Shown: piece after piece, positions 35,313 through 44,272 of the stretch
Position numbering within the stretch: position 1 is the stretch's first letter
Layout of the letters: every line of letters begins with the position of its first letter
Assembly (NCBI GenBank): GCA_045124495.1
Contig: JBGVLX010000051.1
Span: 6,050 to 70,049, forward strand
Direction of reading: 5' to 3'
Length of the DNA stretch: 64,000 nucleotides
Source of the DNA: RGIG1668 sp045124495
Lineage (GTDB): Bacteria; Bacillota; Clostridia; Lachnospirales; Lachnospiraceae
Program-made: the position numbers and the translations under genes
The notes under the pieces: model-generated
Database searches by the model: none
What the model was told of the DNA's origin: nothing
What the model saw: only the letters and a program-made list of their open reading frames with translations

Positions 35313-37064
35313 TTATTGTCTTACTTTTATATGAACTTCACGCAATTGTTGCTCTGAAACTTCACCTGGAGCCCCACACATTAAGTCCTGAGCATTACCA
35401 TTCATCGGGAATGCAATGACTTCACGAATATTTTCTTCATTTCTTAAAAGCATAATCATACGATCTACACCAGGAGCCATACCTGCATGTGGTGGAGCAC
35501 CATATTGGAATGCATTATATAATGCACCGAATTTTTCTTTCAAATCTTCTTCCTGATATCCTGCAATTTCAAATGCCTTAACCATAATATCTAAATTATG
35601 GTTACGAACTGCACCAGAAGATAATTCCACACCATTACATACAATATCATACTGATATGCAAGAATGTCTAACGGATCTTTTGTATTTAATGCTTCTAAT
35701 CCACCTTGAGGCATAGAGAACGGATTATGGGTAAAGATAATTTTCTTTGCTTCTGCATCATATTCAAACATTGGGAAATCATTGATAAAGCAGAAACGAT
35801 ACGCATTCTTTTCTAATAAATCCAAACGTTCTCCTAATTCCGTACGTAACTGACCTGCATACAAAGCAGCCTTTTCTTCTTTATCTGCAATAAAGAAAAT
35901 AGTATCGCCGGCTTCTAATCCTGCAATCTCAGCAATTTCTCCCTTTTTCTCCTCAGGGATAAATTTATCAATTGGTCCCTTATAACTTAAATCCTCTTTT
36001 ACTTCTAAATATCCTAAACCACCCATACCAATAGAGGTAGCAAATTTCAATAATTTTTCATGAAATCCCTTAGACATATCCGCATGCACCTTAATAGCAC
36101 GAACTGTTTTTCCGTGGAATGGTTTAAAGGTACATTCCTGGAAGAAATCCGTTACATCTACGATTCTTAATGGATTTCGTAAATCCGGCTTATCTGTACC
36201 GAATTCCAACATTGCCTGACGGTAGCTAATTACAGGATAAGGTGCTTTGGTTACACTGGCACCTTCCGGAGCAAACTTTTCAAAAGTAGCAGTTAATACT
36301 TCTTCTCCCACACGGAATACATCTTCCTGAGTTGCAAAACTCATTTCAAAGTCTAACTGATAGAATTCTCCCGGTGAACGGTCCGCACGGGCATCTTCAT
36401 CACGGAAACAAGGTGCAATCTGGAAATATTTATCAAATCCGGACACCATTAATAATTGCTTATATTGTTGAGGTGCCTGTGGCAATGCGTAGAATTTTCC
36501 TTTAAATTTACGGGAAGGTACAATATAGTCTCTTGCCCCTTCCGGAGAGGATGCACATAAAATAGGAGTCTGAATTTCTAAAAATCCCATTTCTGTCATT
36601 TTCTCTCTTAAAAAACTAATCACATTAGAGCGGAATATAATATTATCCTTCACCTTTTTATTTCTTAAATCCAGATAACGATATTTTAAACGAAGGTCTT
36701 CACGAATTTCTTTGGAAGTCATTACTTCGAAAGGAAGCTGTTTATAAACCTTTCCTAATACTTCAACTTTATGTGCTTCTAATTCAATGGTACCAGTAGG
36801 TATCTTATCATTATATGTTTCTTCATCTCTATGCTGAATTAAACCTTCTACGCTGATACAGTCTTCTTTATTCAATCCATTCAGTAAGCTGGTATCACGC
36901 ATAACCACCTGCATAATTCCATACATATCTCTTAAATCAATAAAAGAAACTCCACCATGATCACGGATATTTTCTACCCATCCGGCAATTTTTAAAGTTT
37001 GTCCTACATTGGACTCTGAAATCTGATCCATTGTTGTGTTACGATAAATGTTTGATGTACTCAT
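35313..37064 (-). CDS. aspS: Aspartyl-tRNA synthetase, probably non-discriminating
   Basis: Charges tRNA with aspartate. The 583 residues are the bacterial type: OB-fold anticodon domain (about 15-110), class II core with FRDEDARADRSPGEFYQLD, a GAD insertion (about 290-415) and motif 3 in GMAPGVDRMIMLL. His36 in IRDHGGVSF occupies the position that is His in non-discriminating AspRS (P. aeruginosa His31) and Leu in E. coli and Bacillus enzymes specific for tRNA(Asp). With gatCAB in the window, this suggests it also charges tRNA(Asn). It is preceded by a T-box leader. Confidence 0.96.
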   Translation of the reverse strand: MSTSNIYRNTTMDQISESNVGQTLKIAGWVENIRDHGGVSFIDLRDMYGIMQVVMRDTSLLNGLNKEDCISVEGLIQHRDEETYNDKIPTGTIELEAHKVEVLGKVYKQLPFEVMTSKEIREDLRLKYRYLDLRNKKVKDNIIFRSNVISFLREKMTEMGFLEIQTPILCASSPEGARDYIVPSRKFKGKFYALPQAPQQYKQLLMVSGFDKYFQIAPCFRDEDARADRSPGEFYQLDFEMSFATQEDVFRVGEEVLTATFEKFAPEGASVTKAPYPVISYRQAMLEFGTDKPDLRNPLRIVDVTDFFQECTFKPFHGKTVRAIKVHADMSKGFHEKLLKFATSIGMGGLGYLEVKEDLSYKGPIDKFIPEEKKGEIAEIAGLEAGDTIFFIADKEEKAALYAGQLRTELGERLDLLEKNAYRFCFINDFPMFEYDAEAKKIIFTHNPFSMPQGGLEALNTKDPLDILAYQYDIVCNGVELSSGAVRNHNLDIMVKAFEIAGYQEEDLKEKFGALYNAFQYGAPPHAGMAPGVDRMIMLLRNEENIREVIAFPMNGNAQDLMCGAPGEVSEQQLREVHIKVRQ

Positions 37065-37151
37065 AACTTCTTCCTTTCTTATTCTGAAATTTTATCTAAA
37101 AACGGAGCGGGAAATTTTTATTTATAGAATATTCCATTGATTTTTCTTCAC

Positions 37152-37463
37152 AAATAAAAAAATCCGCCCTAAACAAAATGTTCAGGACGAACAAAATATG
37201 TCCGCGGTACCACCTGACTTACTGATTTCCAGTCGCTTACCGGTTAAAAACCTTGTTGTGTTACGTACAACCACGTCGCACCTACTAATATATTACCTTA
37301 CGTTCGGATTGCAGCTCTTAAGTGTTATTCATGTAAATTCATTCTGTGAGGATTCCACCCTCCCTCACTCTCTGAAAGCGATAATCTACACTACTTCTCT
37401 TCGTCATAGCCTTTTTCTTTTATAAACATTACCCATACTTTTCTAAGAAGCAGGTTTTTTATA
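37152..37463 (-). promoter_or_regulatory. T-box leader of aspS, specifier apparently AAC (Asn)
   Basis: The minus strand holds all T-box elements. Stem I has AAGTA on the 5' side of the specifier loop and TGAATAACA on the 3' side; the closing upper stem TGTAGATT pairs with AATTTACA. The antiterminator sequence AGGTGGTACCGCGG is at 37202-37215. The terminator stem is 37165-37175 with 37179-37189 (two G-U pairs), followed by ATTTTTTTATTT. Aligned on glyQS, where GAAA-GGC-A holds the Gly specifier, this leader reads GAAT-AAC-A, so the specifier codon is AAC (37324-37326) for Asn rather than Asp. Uncharged tRNA(Asn) would therefore induce aspS. Confidence 0.88.
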
Positions 37464-37469
37464 ACAGTT

Positions 37470-37498
37470 ATTATAGCCTAGCATATTTCAATTGTCAA
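37470..37498 (-). promoter_or_regulatory. Consensus sigma-A promoter of aspS
   Basis: TTGACA (37493-37498), 17 bases, TATAAT (37470-37475) on minus: a perfect consensus promoter. The start point near 37463 leaves a leader of about 400 bases, as expected for T-box control. Confidence 0.88.
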
Positions 37499-37534
37499 CC
37501 AATAACTTTTCGTTGCTGTTCACCTGTAAACGTA

Positions 37535-37564
37535 ACGTAACTGTTCACACGTGAACAGTTACGT
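37535..37564. repeat. Dispersed palindrome, copy 2
   Basis: Perfect 14-base arms ACGTAACTGTTCAC (37535-37548) and its complement (37551-37564) around two bases. It shares GTAACTGTTC/GAACAGTTAC with the copy at 35171. It is the first of three consecutive inverted repeats in the gap between the aspS promoter and tcdA. Confidence 0.82.
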
Positions 37565-37565
37565 A

Positions 37566-37607
37566 TTGGTTTCTGCATGCAAATTCGCTTCGCAAAGCAG
37601 AAACCAA
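37566..37607. repeat. Inverted repeat with 11-base arms
   Basis: TTGGTTTCTGC (37566-37576) pairs with GCAGAAACCAA (37597-37607). The 20-base interior can fold further (TTCGC/GCAAA region). It is adjacent to the palindromes at 37535 and 37628 and has no T run. Confidence 0.65.
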
Positions 37608-37627
37608 CCCCTGAATCATGCTACTAC

Positions 37628-37654
37628 GTAACCTGACAACCAGTGTCAGGTTAC
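37628..37654. repeat. Inverted repeat GTAACCTGACA
   Basis: GTAACCTGACA (37628-37638) pairs with TGTCAGGTTAC (37644-37654), loop ACCAG. It keeps the GTAAC/GTTAC ends of the dispersed palindrome family but has a different core. It may be part of the tcdA 3' region, whose stop is at 37704. Confidence 0.7.
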
Positions 37655-37703
37655 TGAGCGAACACTAACAACGTAACCACTAACACAGTTACAAATTTCT
37701 CTC

Positions 37704-38435
37704 TTATCTTATCAATTCTTTTATTACTTCTCCTGCTATAATAAGTCCTGCTACTGAAGGAACAAATGCAATACTTGCAGGAACCTGACGTTTCTTTTTT
37801 TGTTCACATTCCTCTTGTACGAAAGAATTAGCTGTTATTTCAGGTTTTACAGGAATTTCCTTTGAATATACTACCTTTAATTTTTTTACGCCTCTCTTCT
37901 TTAATTCCCGACGCATCACCTTTGCCAAAGGACACATCTGAGTCTTATATATATCAGAAACCTCTAAACGAGTAGGATCTAATTTATTTCCGGTTCCCAT
38001 ACAGCTTATTACAGGTGTATCAGCTTCATTCGCTTTCATAATGATTTCAATCTTTCCGGAAACAGTATCAATAGCGTCCACTACATAATCATAATCTTCA
38101 AAATGGAAACTTCCGGAAGTTTCCGGTAAGAAGAAACATGGATGAACATGAACCACAGCATCCGGATTAATATCCAAAATACGTTCTTTCATGACCTCCA
38201 CCTTATTTCTTCCTACCGTACTCCTGGTGGCAATAATCTGGCGGTTTAAGTTACTAAGGCACACCGTATCATTATCAATTAAATCAAATTCTCCTACGCC
38301 GCTGCGAGCCAAGGCCTCTGCCACATATCCTCCGACCCCGCCTAAACCAAAAATCGCCACACGTGACTTCATCAATATTTGCAACCCATTACTACCTATT
38401 AATAATTCAGTTCTTGAAAACTGTTCCTGCATCAT
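37704..38435 (-). CDS. tcdA: tRNA threonylcarbamoyladenosine dehydratase
   Basis: TcdA (CsdL/YgdL) cyclises t6A37 to ct6A using ATP. The 243 residues are E1/ThiF-like: GLGGVGGYVAEALARSGVGE nucleotide-binding motif, LIDNDTVCLSNLNRQ, then DYVVDAID and the C-terminal SIAFVPSVAGLIIAGEVI. Two adjacent ATG codons (38435 and 38432) are possible; the first overlaps the MCP stop (TGA) in an ATGA-type junction. It is the last gene of the long minus-strand run. Confidence 0.92.
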   Translation of the reverse strand: MMQEQFSRTELLIGSNGLQILMKSRVAIFGLGGVGGYVAEALARSGVGEFDLIDNDTVCLSNLNRQIIATRSTVGRNKVEVMKERILDINPDAVVHVHPCFFLPETSGSFHFEDYDYVVDAIDTVSGKIEIIMKANEADTPVISCMGTGNKLDPTRLEVSDIYKTQMCPLAKVMRRELKKRGVKKLKVVYSKEIPVKPEITANSFVQEECEQKKKRQVPASIAFVPSVAGLIIAGEVIKELIR

Positions 38436-40441
38436 AAAGTTTCCTCATTCAATTTAAATTCATCCACGGTTTCCTTTAAAACCTCAGAACATTGAATCAA
38501 TTGTCCACTAATAGCAGCATTTTCCTCAGCACTGGCAGCATTGGATTCAACATTCGCCGCCAAATCTGTAACACTTCTATTAATTCGATCAATTGCGTCC
38601 TTCTGGTTATCTACAAAAGCAGCAATTTCTGTAATCTGTTCTTTTGATCGGATAGCATCCTGCATACCGGTTTCAAAAGTAGAAAAAGTAAGTTCTGCCA
38701 ACTCTTTCCCCTTTTCAACAGCCACTTTTGACTCATCAATCACAGTTGCAATTTTTTGGCTGGCTTCTAAGCTGGCAAATGCTAAATTACTAATTTCGTC
38801 TGCCACTACAGCAAATCCTTTTCCTGCCTCTCCTGCCCTTGCAGCTTCAATGGATGCATTCAAAGCCAGAAGATTGGTCTGATCTGATATCGCATCAATG
38901 GTATTTACAAATCCTGCAATTTTGGTATAACACTCTTCAATGCTACTGATTGCCTGTAACAACTCCTTCATTTCATTGCTACCGGATAAAAGGTGCTGAT
39001 TTGTAACCTGAGCTGTATTTTTCACAACACCGGCATTGTCGGCAATATTTCTTGTCTGTTCTGTAAGTAAACTTATATTCTTCAAAAGCTCCATAATGGA
39101 GTGGTTCTGTTCAGAAGCACTCTGTGCAACACTGGATGTAGTTTTTTCCAATTCTTTTGCATACTCTACAACCGTATCAGACTGAGTATCAATTTGCCCA
39201 AATGATTGATTTAATGTCGTTAAAATCACTTCTAAAGAATTCTTAATTTGTACATAAGCACCCTTAAATTCTCCATCAATGGTGCTGGTAAGATCTTTTT
39301 GGGATATTGCAGTGACAATTTCAGAAATACTACTAATATAGTATTTCAGACTTTTCACTGTTTCATTCAAAGAATCTGTAAGCAACTCAATTTCTGTGGT
39401 AATTTTTTCTTCGTCAAATACTACATCCAAATTACCATTTGAAATCTCCGAAACCTTATTACTAATCGTCTCAATTGGTTTAAACCAAGGAGAAATTCGT
39501 TTCATGCAATTTTTCTCACTTATTGCTGTGGTTAAAAAAAAGATAATAATATACACAATAACCAACACAAGGAAAAAGAAAATAACAGAAGTGATCGGTT
39601 TTACCGAAATAATTTTCCAATCCGTAATTTCAGAGGAATCCGCAATCATAATCTTTAAACCACCACTGTAATCTGATATTACTTTTGCATCCAAGGTATC
39701 ACCCATCAAGGATTTATACTTACCATTCAATGCATCCTCTAATGTATAAGCTTTCTCCACACTTAAAGCAATATCCTCATTTGGATGCACTAAGATAGTA
39801 CCATCACTGGTGGTTAGAAAGACATAACTTTCACCATCATAACTTTCTTCAATCAGACTTTGCAAATTACCCATATACATATCCATACCAACAACACCGG
39901 CCATTTGACCATCTTTATATGTCGCTTTGGACAACGTAATACAAATTCCTCCTGACTGCTCATCCACATAAGGCTCCGAAATATATACTTCATCCGGATT
40001 CGCCTGAGCTTCCTTATACCACTCTCTTTCTGTAACAATAAAGTCTTCTGGCGGTTCCCATCCACCACTCATTATCGTTATATTTTCATCATAACAGGAA
40101 TAAACTGCTGAAATCTGCTTATCCGAAGCTGCCATGGCATCCACATAAGCTAAAATATCACTTTTATCCACCAGTTTTCCACTATTAATTCCGGCAGCTA
40201 TGGATTCAATCATCCCAATCTTGCCCTGCATAACAGCAGATATTTCCTCGGTAAAAATCTGTGCGTTACTTTTTACACTCAGGTTTGTATAAAGCATAAC
40301 TAAAATAACTGCAATCACCAATGATTCCATACATACGATAAATAATGGTCTTCTAATGGTAGGTCTTAGAAGTTTTCTGATTCTGCTTCCATATCCTTCT
40401 AACACCTCTGACATCCCTTTTTTGGACTTTTTCTTACTCAT
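38432..40441 (-). CDS. Methyl-accepting chemotaxis protein, Cache type
   Basis: Transmembrane receptor that signals to CheA. The 669 residues have a hydrophobic segment at about 32-52, an extracytoplasmic dCache-like domain (about 55-285, with ITIMSGGWEPPEDF and GMDMYMGNLQSLIEE), and a second membrane segment at about 288-312. A HAMP region and a long coiled-coil signalling domain follow, with the tip ASIEAARAGEAGKGFAVVA. ATG 40441 follows AAGGGGGAAGG. It sits between citrate synthase and tcdA, 20 bases after the former. The ligand is unknown. Confidence 0.92.
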   Translation of the reverse strand: MSKKKSKKGMSEVLEGYGSRIRKLLRPTIRRPLFIVCMESLVIAVILVMLYTNLSVKSNAQIFTEEISAVMQGKIGMIESIAAGINSGKLVDKSDILAYVDAMAASDKQISAVYSCYDENITIMSGGWEPPEDFIVTEREWYKEAQANPDEVYISEPYVDEQSGGICITLSKATYKDGQMAGVVGMDMYMGNLQSLIEESYDGESYVFLTTSDGTILVHPNEDIALSVEKAYTLEDALNGKYKSLMGDTLDAKVISDYSGGLKIMIADSSEITDWKIISVKPITSVIFFFLVLVIVYIIIFFLTTAISEKNCMKRISPWFKPIETISNKVSEISNGNLDVVFDEEKITTEIELLTDSLNETVKSLKYYISSISEIVTAISQKDLTSTIDGEFKGAYVQIKNSLEVILTTLNQSFGQIDTQSDTVVEYAKELEKTTSSVAQSASEQNHSIMELLKNISLLTEQTRNIADNAGVVKNTAQVTNQHLLSGSNEMKELLQAISSIEECYTKIAGFVNTIDAISDQTNLLALNASIEAARAGEAGKGFAVVADEISNLAFASLEASQKIATVIDESKVAVEKGKELAELTFSTFETGMQDAIRSKEQITEIAAFVDNQKDAIDRINRSVTDLAANVESNAASAEENAAISGQLIQCSEVLKETVDEFKLNEETL

Positions 40442-40461
40442 TTGTATCCTTCCCCCTTTCC

Positions 40462-41826
40462 TTATCTTTCCTCCAATGGTACATAATCCATATGTTTCGC
40501 AACACTCTTATAAGCCGGTCTGATAATCTTTCCTTCATTAATTAATTCTTCTAACCGGTGTGCACTCCACCCTGAAATCCTGGCAATGGCGAAGATCGGT
40601 GTATAAAGTTCTAACGGCAAACCTAACATAGAATATACAAATCCACTGTAAAAATCTACATTAGCACTAACACCTTTATATATCTTTCTTTCTTTTGCAA
40701 TGACCTTTGGTGCAAGACGCTCGATTGCTTCATATAGTGCAAATTCTTCTTTTCTATCCTTTTCCACAGACAACTTTTCCACAAAAGACTTAAAAACTTT
40801 CGCTCTCGGATCTGAAATAGAATAAACTGCGTGCCCCATGCCATAAATTAACCCTTTTTGGTCAAATACCTCTTTCCGTAATATCTTCAGTAAATACTCT
40901 TCCAATTTTTCCTCATCGGTCCAGTCTGATATATTTTCTTTAATATTCGCAATCATTTCCATTACTTTAAAGTTTGCACCACCATGCTTTGGTCCTTTTA
41001 AAGAACCAAGAGAAGCAGCTATTACAGAATAAGTATCCGTTCCGGAAGAAGTAACTACATGAGTTGTAAAAGTTGAATTATTACCGCCTCCATGCTCTGC
41101 ATGTATTACTAACGCAAGGTCTAAAATTCTAGCTTCTAACTCCGTATATTTACTGTCTCTTCTTAATGTATACAGGATATTCTCCGCTGTGGAAAGTTCC
41201 TTTTTAGGTGGGTGAATAATAAGACTTTCACCTTCAAAATAATGGCTATATGCCTGATAACCATAAACCGACAGCATTGGAAAATTCGCAATCAGCTGAA
41301 TACATTGCCTTAAAACATTTGGCACAGAAATATCATTTGCCTTTTCATCATAAGAATATAATGTCAGGACACTTCTTGCCAATGTATTCATCATATCCTT
41401 GCTTGGTGCCTTCAATATAATATCCCGAACAAAACTTGGTGGCAAAGAACGATATTCTGAAAGAATGCCTTTAAATTCGTCTAATTGTTGCTTTGTAGGA
41501 AGTTGGCCAAACAGCAGTAAATATGTGGTCTCTTCGAACCCAAAACGTTTTTCCTTCGTAAAACCTGCCACTAAATCTTCAATATCTACACCATGATAAT
41601 ACAATTTACCTTCACAAGGAATCATATCATCATCCTCAACAATATAAGATTGTATCTTTGACACTTCCGTTAATCCAGTCAATACGCCTTTTCCACTTAA
41701 ATCTCTAAGACCCCTTTTTACCTCATATTTACCATATAATTCAGGATCAATACTTCCATTTTCTATGCATTTTTGTGATAACCTCACAATTTCCGGCGTA
41801 ACTTCCGAATAATTCATTTCCTTCAT
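40462..41826 (-). CDS. Citrate synthase
   Basis: Condenses oxaloacetate and acetyl-CoA. The 454 residues are the longer Firmicute/type I form, with HAEHGGGNNSTFTTHVVTSSG, GSLKGPKHGGAN and GMGHAVYSISDPRAK, which hold the catalytic histidines, and the Asp in VNVDFYSGFVYSMLGLP (written here as NVDFYSGFVY). ATG 41826 follows GGAGGAGTAAG. It lies 39 bases after the HPr gene. In an anaerobe it probably feeds glutamate synthesis through 2-oxoglutarate; aconitase and isocitrate dehydrogenase are not in the window. Confidence 0.95.
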   Translation of the reverse strand: MKEMNYSEVTPEIVRLSQKCIENGSIDPELYGKYEVKRGLRDLSGKGVLTGLTEVSKIQSYIVEDDDMIPCEGKLYYHGVDIEDLVAGFTKEKRFGFEETTYLLLFGQLPTKQQLDEFKGILSEYRSLPPSFVRDIILKAPSKDMMNTLARSVLTLYSYDEKANDISVPNVLRQCIQLIANFPMLSVYGYQAYSHYFEGESLIIHPPKKELSTAENILYTLRRDSKYTELEARILDLALVIHAEHGGGNNSTFTTHVVTSSGTDTYSVIAASLGSLKGPKHGGANFKVMEMIANIKENISDWTDEEKLEEYLLKILRKEVFDQKGLIYGMGHAVYSISDPRAKVFKSFVEKLSVEKDRKEEFALYEAIERLAPKVIAKERKIYKGVSANVDFYSGFVYSMLGLPLELYTPIFAIARISGWSAHRLEELINEGKIIRPAYKSVAKHMDYVPLEER

Positions 41827-41865
41827 CTTACTCCTCCATGTTTTATCTGTATTCTTTTACTTTGA

Positions 41866-42129
41866 TTATTCCCCTAATCCATCTTCAATCAATTTTATAA
41901 TTCCTGCCAGAGCTGCTTCCTCGTCTTCACCTTCACAGAAAACTTCAATTTCATCTCCGCATTTTACACAAGCCGCCAAAACACTCAATACACTCTTCGC
42001 ATTTGCCACACTGGTACGAATTTTAAAAGTAATTAGTGATCTGTACTTTAAAGACTCCTTACATAACAATCCTGCGGGTCTTAAATGTAACCCCTCTGCA
42101 TTTTTTATTGAAACTTTTTGTGATACCAT
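41866..42129 (-). CDS. HPr family phosphocarrier protein
   Basis: Phosphocarrier of the PTS and regulator of carbon use. The 87 residues start MVSQKVSIKN and contain His15 in GLHLRPAG (phosphorylated by enzyme I) and Ser46 in NAKS (site of HPr kinase), so it should act both in sugar transport and in catabolite control. It has three cysteines (23, 54 and 57), unusual for HPr. ATG 42129 has GGAGGAAT upstream. It lies downstream of cdaR and not beside ptsI. Confidence 0.9.
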   Translation of the reverse strand: MVSQKVSIKNAEGLHLRPAGLLCKESLKYRSLITFKIRTSVANAKSVLSVLAACVKCGDEIEVFCEGEDEEAALAGIIKLIEDGLGE

Positions 42130-42148
42130 GGTAATTCCTCCAATTCTA

Positions 42149-43390
42149 TTATTTTTGTTCCACCGTAAGTACGGCATTTAAACTATTTTTTATTGTGACT
42201 CCTTCCACTTCCTTTAACTGAATTGGCACAATGTTATCCTGAGATTCCCTTAGCACCGCACAGTCAATATATGGAGATAAATCACTTAATTCCAACTCAT
42301 CTAGAGTTTTGTCATTTCCTGATACTCGTAAGATAAATTTCTGTTCTTTCACCTTATAACTATATTTATCATTTGCATTTTGCAATACAATATCATCCTG
42401 AGTAAATTCAAATTCTTTTTCAGATGCTTTCCTAATCTTTATTGTTACATTAATTACTGTAGCCGAATCTGCCGGATATACTCCATCAGGTAAATATTCT
42501 GAAATGTCAATGGATGGTTCAAAATCAGCACTTAATCCTGAAACATCTATATCATTAATTTCAATTTTGGAAATCTGTTTCAAGTCTTCTTCCATACCTG
42601 CAACTACAATGGTTTTTGGCTCATATTCCAGAGAATCCACCACATATCCATCTAAAACACTTCCTGTGTAATTCGCTTCAACAGCAATTTCTTTTGTTTT
42701 AAATATCTTCATATTTATCGTAACACTGTCCGTACTTAACTTAAGTCTTTCTGCTCCTATTACTTCATCTCCATCCGAATCTACCAAAATTGGTTTAGAA
42801 ACTACTTCGAAATCTTTATAAACATTGCTTACATTTACATAAATCCTTGCCTCTTTTACCTTTTTTACCAAACTTTGGGCTCCGGTTACTTCTATGATGT
42901 TAGGAGATTTTACGATAACCTTATCACTGCCAACAGCATATCCACTCGCAGGTGCTCCCTGGGTTACTATCGTCACAGGTACCTGCTTAGTTTCTTTTTC
43001 TTCTAATTCAACTTTCAAGGTATCATTTCCATTATAGGTTATGGTAAGTTCATCCTTCAGACTTGATTTAATAGGAATGACCTGTATCTTAACAGCATAA
43101 ACATCTGATAATTTACCCAAATCAGCAGTTGCAATAAAATCACTGCTGCTTAGCTGATCCACTACCGTTCGTCTTCCTTCTACCGTAATATTCACTGTGT
43201 TTCCTTCCACAATTTCATATACTTTGTCAATTTCCGAAATTTCTTCCTCATTAATAACCTGCACTTTAATATCCTTAAAATCCCTGGTGACAATTGGATC
43301 TTCTGTATTAACAACCAAAAGCCATAACATAATTGCAAATAAGACAGATATTATTTTTATCCCCGCATTATTTAACAGCTTTTCCTTCAT
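42149..43390 (-). CDS. cdaR: CdaA regulator, YbbR domain protein
   Basis: Membrane-anchored regulator of the diadenylate cyclase CdaA. The 413 residues have one N-terminal membrane segment (about 8-25, GIKIISVLFAIMLWLLVVNT) and about four extracytoplasmic YbbR repeats, seen as recurring segments VPVTIVTQGAPASGYAV, KPILVDSDGDEV and KEIAVEANYTGSVLDGYVV. It overlaps the 3' end of cdaA by 23 bases. No glmM follows directly, unlike Bacillus. Confidence 0.94.
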   Translation of the reverse strand: MKEKLLNNAGIKIISVLFAIMLWLLVVNTEDPIVTRDFKDIKVQVINEEEISEIDKVYEIVEGNTVNITVEGRRTVVDQLSSSDFIATADLGKLSDVYAVKIQVIPIKSSLKDELTITYNGNDTLKVELEEKETKQVPVTIVTQGAPASGYAVGSDKVIVKSPNIIEVTGAQSLVKKVKEARIYVNVSNVYKDFEVVSKPILVDSDGDEVIGAERLKLSTDSVTINMKIFKTKEIAVEANYTGSVLDGYVVDSLEYEPKTIVVAGMEEDLKQISKIEINDIDVSGLSADFEPSIDISEYLPDGVYPADSATVINVTIKIRKASEKEFEFTQDDIVLQNANDKYSYKVKEQKFILRVSGNDKTLDELELSDLSPYIDCAVLRESQDNIVPIQLKEVEGVTIKNSLNAVLTVEQK

Positions 43391-44249
43391 ATTTGCTTCT
43401 ACCCTTCCATAATTTAAATTTCTTTACATCAATGGAACGTTTTTGGATATATGATAATTTATTTCTGACATTATCTCCATCCACGTTTCGAATCAATTCA
43501 CCACCAATAGCCAGAGAAACTTTTCCTGTCTCTTCTGAAACGATAATCGTAAGACTGTCTGATACCTCACTAATGCCAATTCCTGCTCTGTGCCTTGTTC
43601 CCAGCTCTTTGTTAATCATCATATTCTCAGATAAAGGAAGATAACAGGTAGCTGCCACAATTCTGTTCCCACGAATAATAATAGCCCCATCATGTAATGG
43701 TGTATTATGCTCGAAAATATTAATCAGTAATTGGGAACTTATTTTAGAATCCAACGCAATTCCCGTTTTCTCATACTCCCCAAGAACAACTTCCTGTTCA
43801 ATTACAATCAGTGCACCTGTTTTTGTCTTTGCCAGTTCAAACGTCGCTTTTACAATTTCAGTGATGGTTCGATCTGTAAAGCGTTCATTTTTTTCTTTCT
43901 GGTCATCAAAAGAAAAGATGGTAGCCAAAGTATTTTTTTGACCTAACTGTTCCAACGCTCTTCTAAGTTCAGGTTGAAACACAACAATAATCGCAATAAT
44001 TCCTACACTAATGGTATTGGAAAATATCCAGATAATCGTATCAAATCTGAATATCGTAGCAATTCCCATAAAAACCAACAACACCAAAATTCCCCGAAAT
44101 AACATCCACGCTCTAGTATTCTTAACCCACTTAATAATATAATATATCACAACACTAATGATTGCTATTTCTACAATATCCGATATTCTAATTTTCGGGA
44201 GCGACACCCACTCAAAATTATTAAGAATAAAATTTAAAATTTTATCCAT
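43368..44249 (-). CDS. cdaA: Diadenylate cyclase, membrane-bound
   Basis: Makes c-di-AMP from two ATP. About 293 residues: three N-terminal membrane segments (about 20-90), then the DisA_N cyclase domain with HDGAIIIRGNRIVAATCYLP and the RHR motif in LGTRHRAGIGISE. The c-di-AMP made here governs potassium and osmotic balance and cell-wall homeostasis in Firmicutes. ATG 44249 was chosen with GGGG upstream; the in-frame codon at 44264 is TTG. Confidence 0.96.
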   Translation of the reverse strand: MDKILNFILNNFEWVSLPKIRISDIVEIAIISVVIYYIIKWVKNTRAWMLFRGILVLLVFMGIATIFRFDTIIWIFSNTISVGIIAIIVVFQPELRRALEQLGQKNTLATIFSFDDQKEKNERFTDRTITEIVKATFELAKTKTGALIVIEQEVVLGEYEKTGIALDSKISSQLLINIFEHNTPLHDGAIIIRGNRIVAATCYLPLSENMMINKELGTRHRAGIGISEVSDSLTIIVSEETGKVSLAIGGELIRNVDGDNVRNKLSYIQKRSIDVKKFKLWKGRSKYEGKAVK

Positions 44250-44272
44250 GCTTACCAACCCCAATTATTTTT

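Noticed and set aside
37566..37654. Terminator for tcdA
   Set aside because: Stems are strong but lack T runs on the minus strand; recorded as repeats instead.
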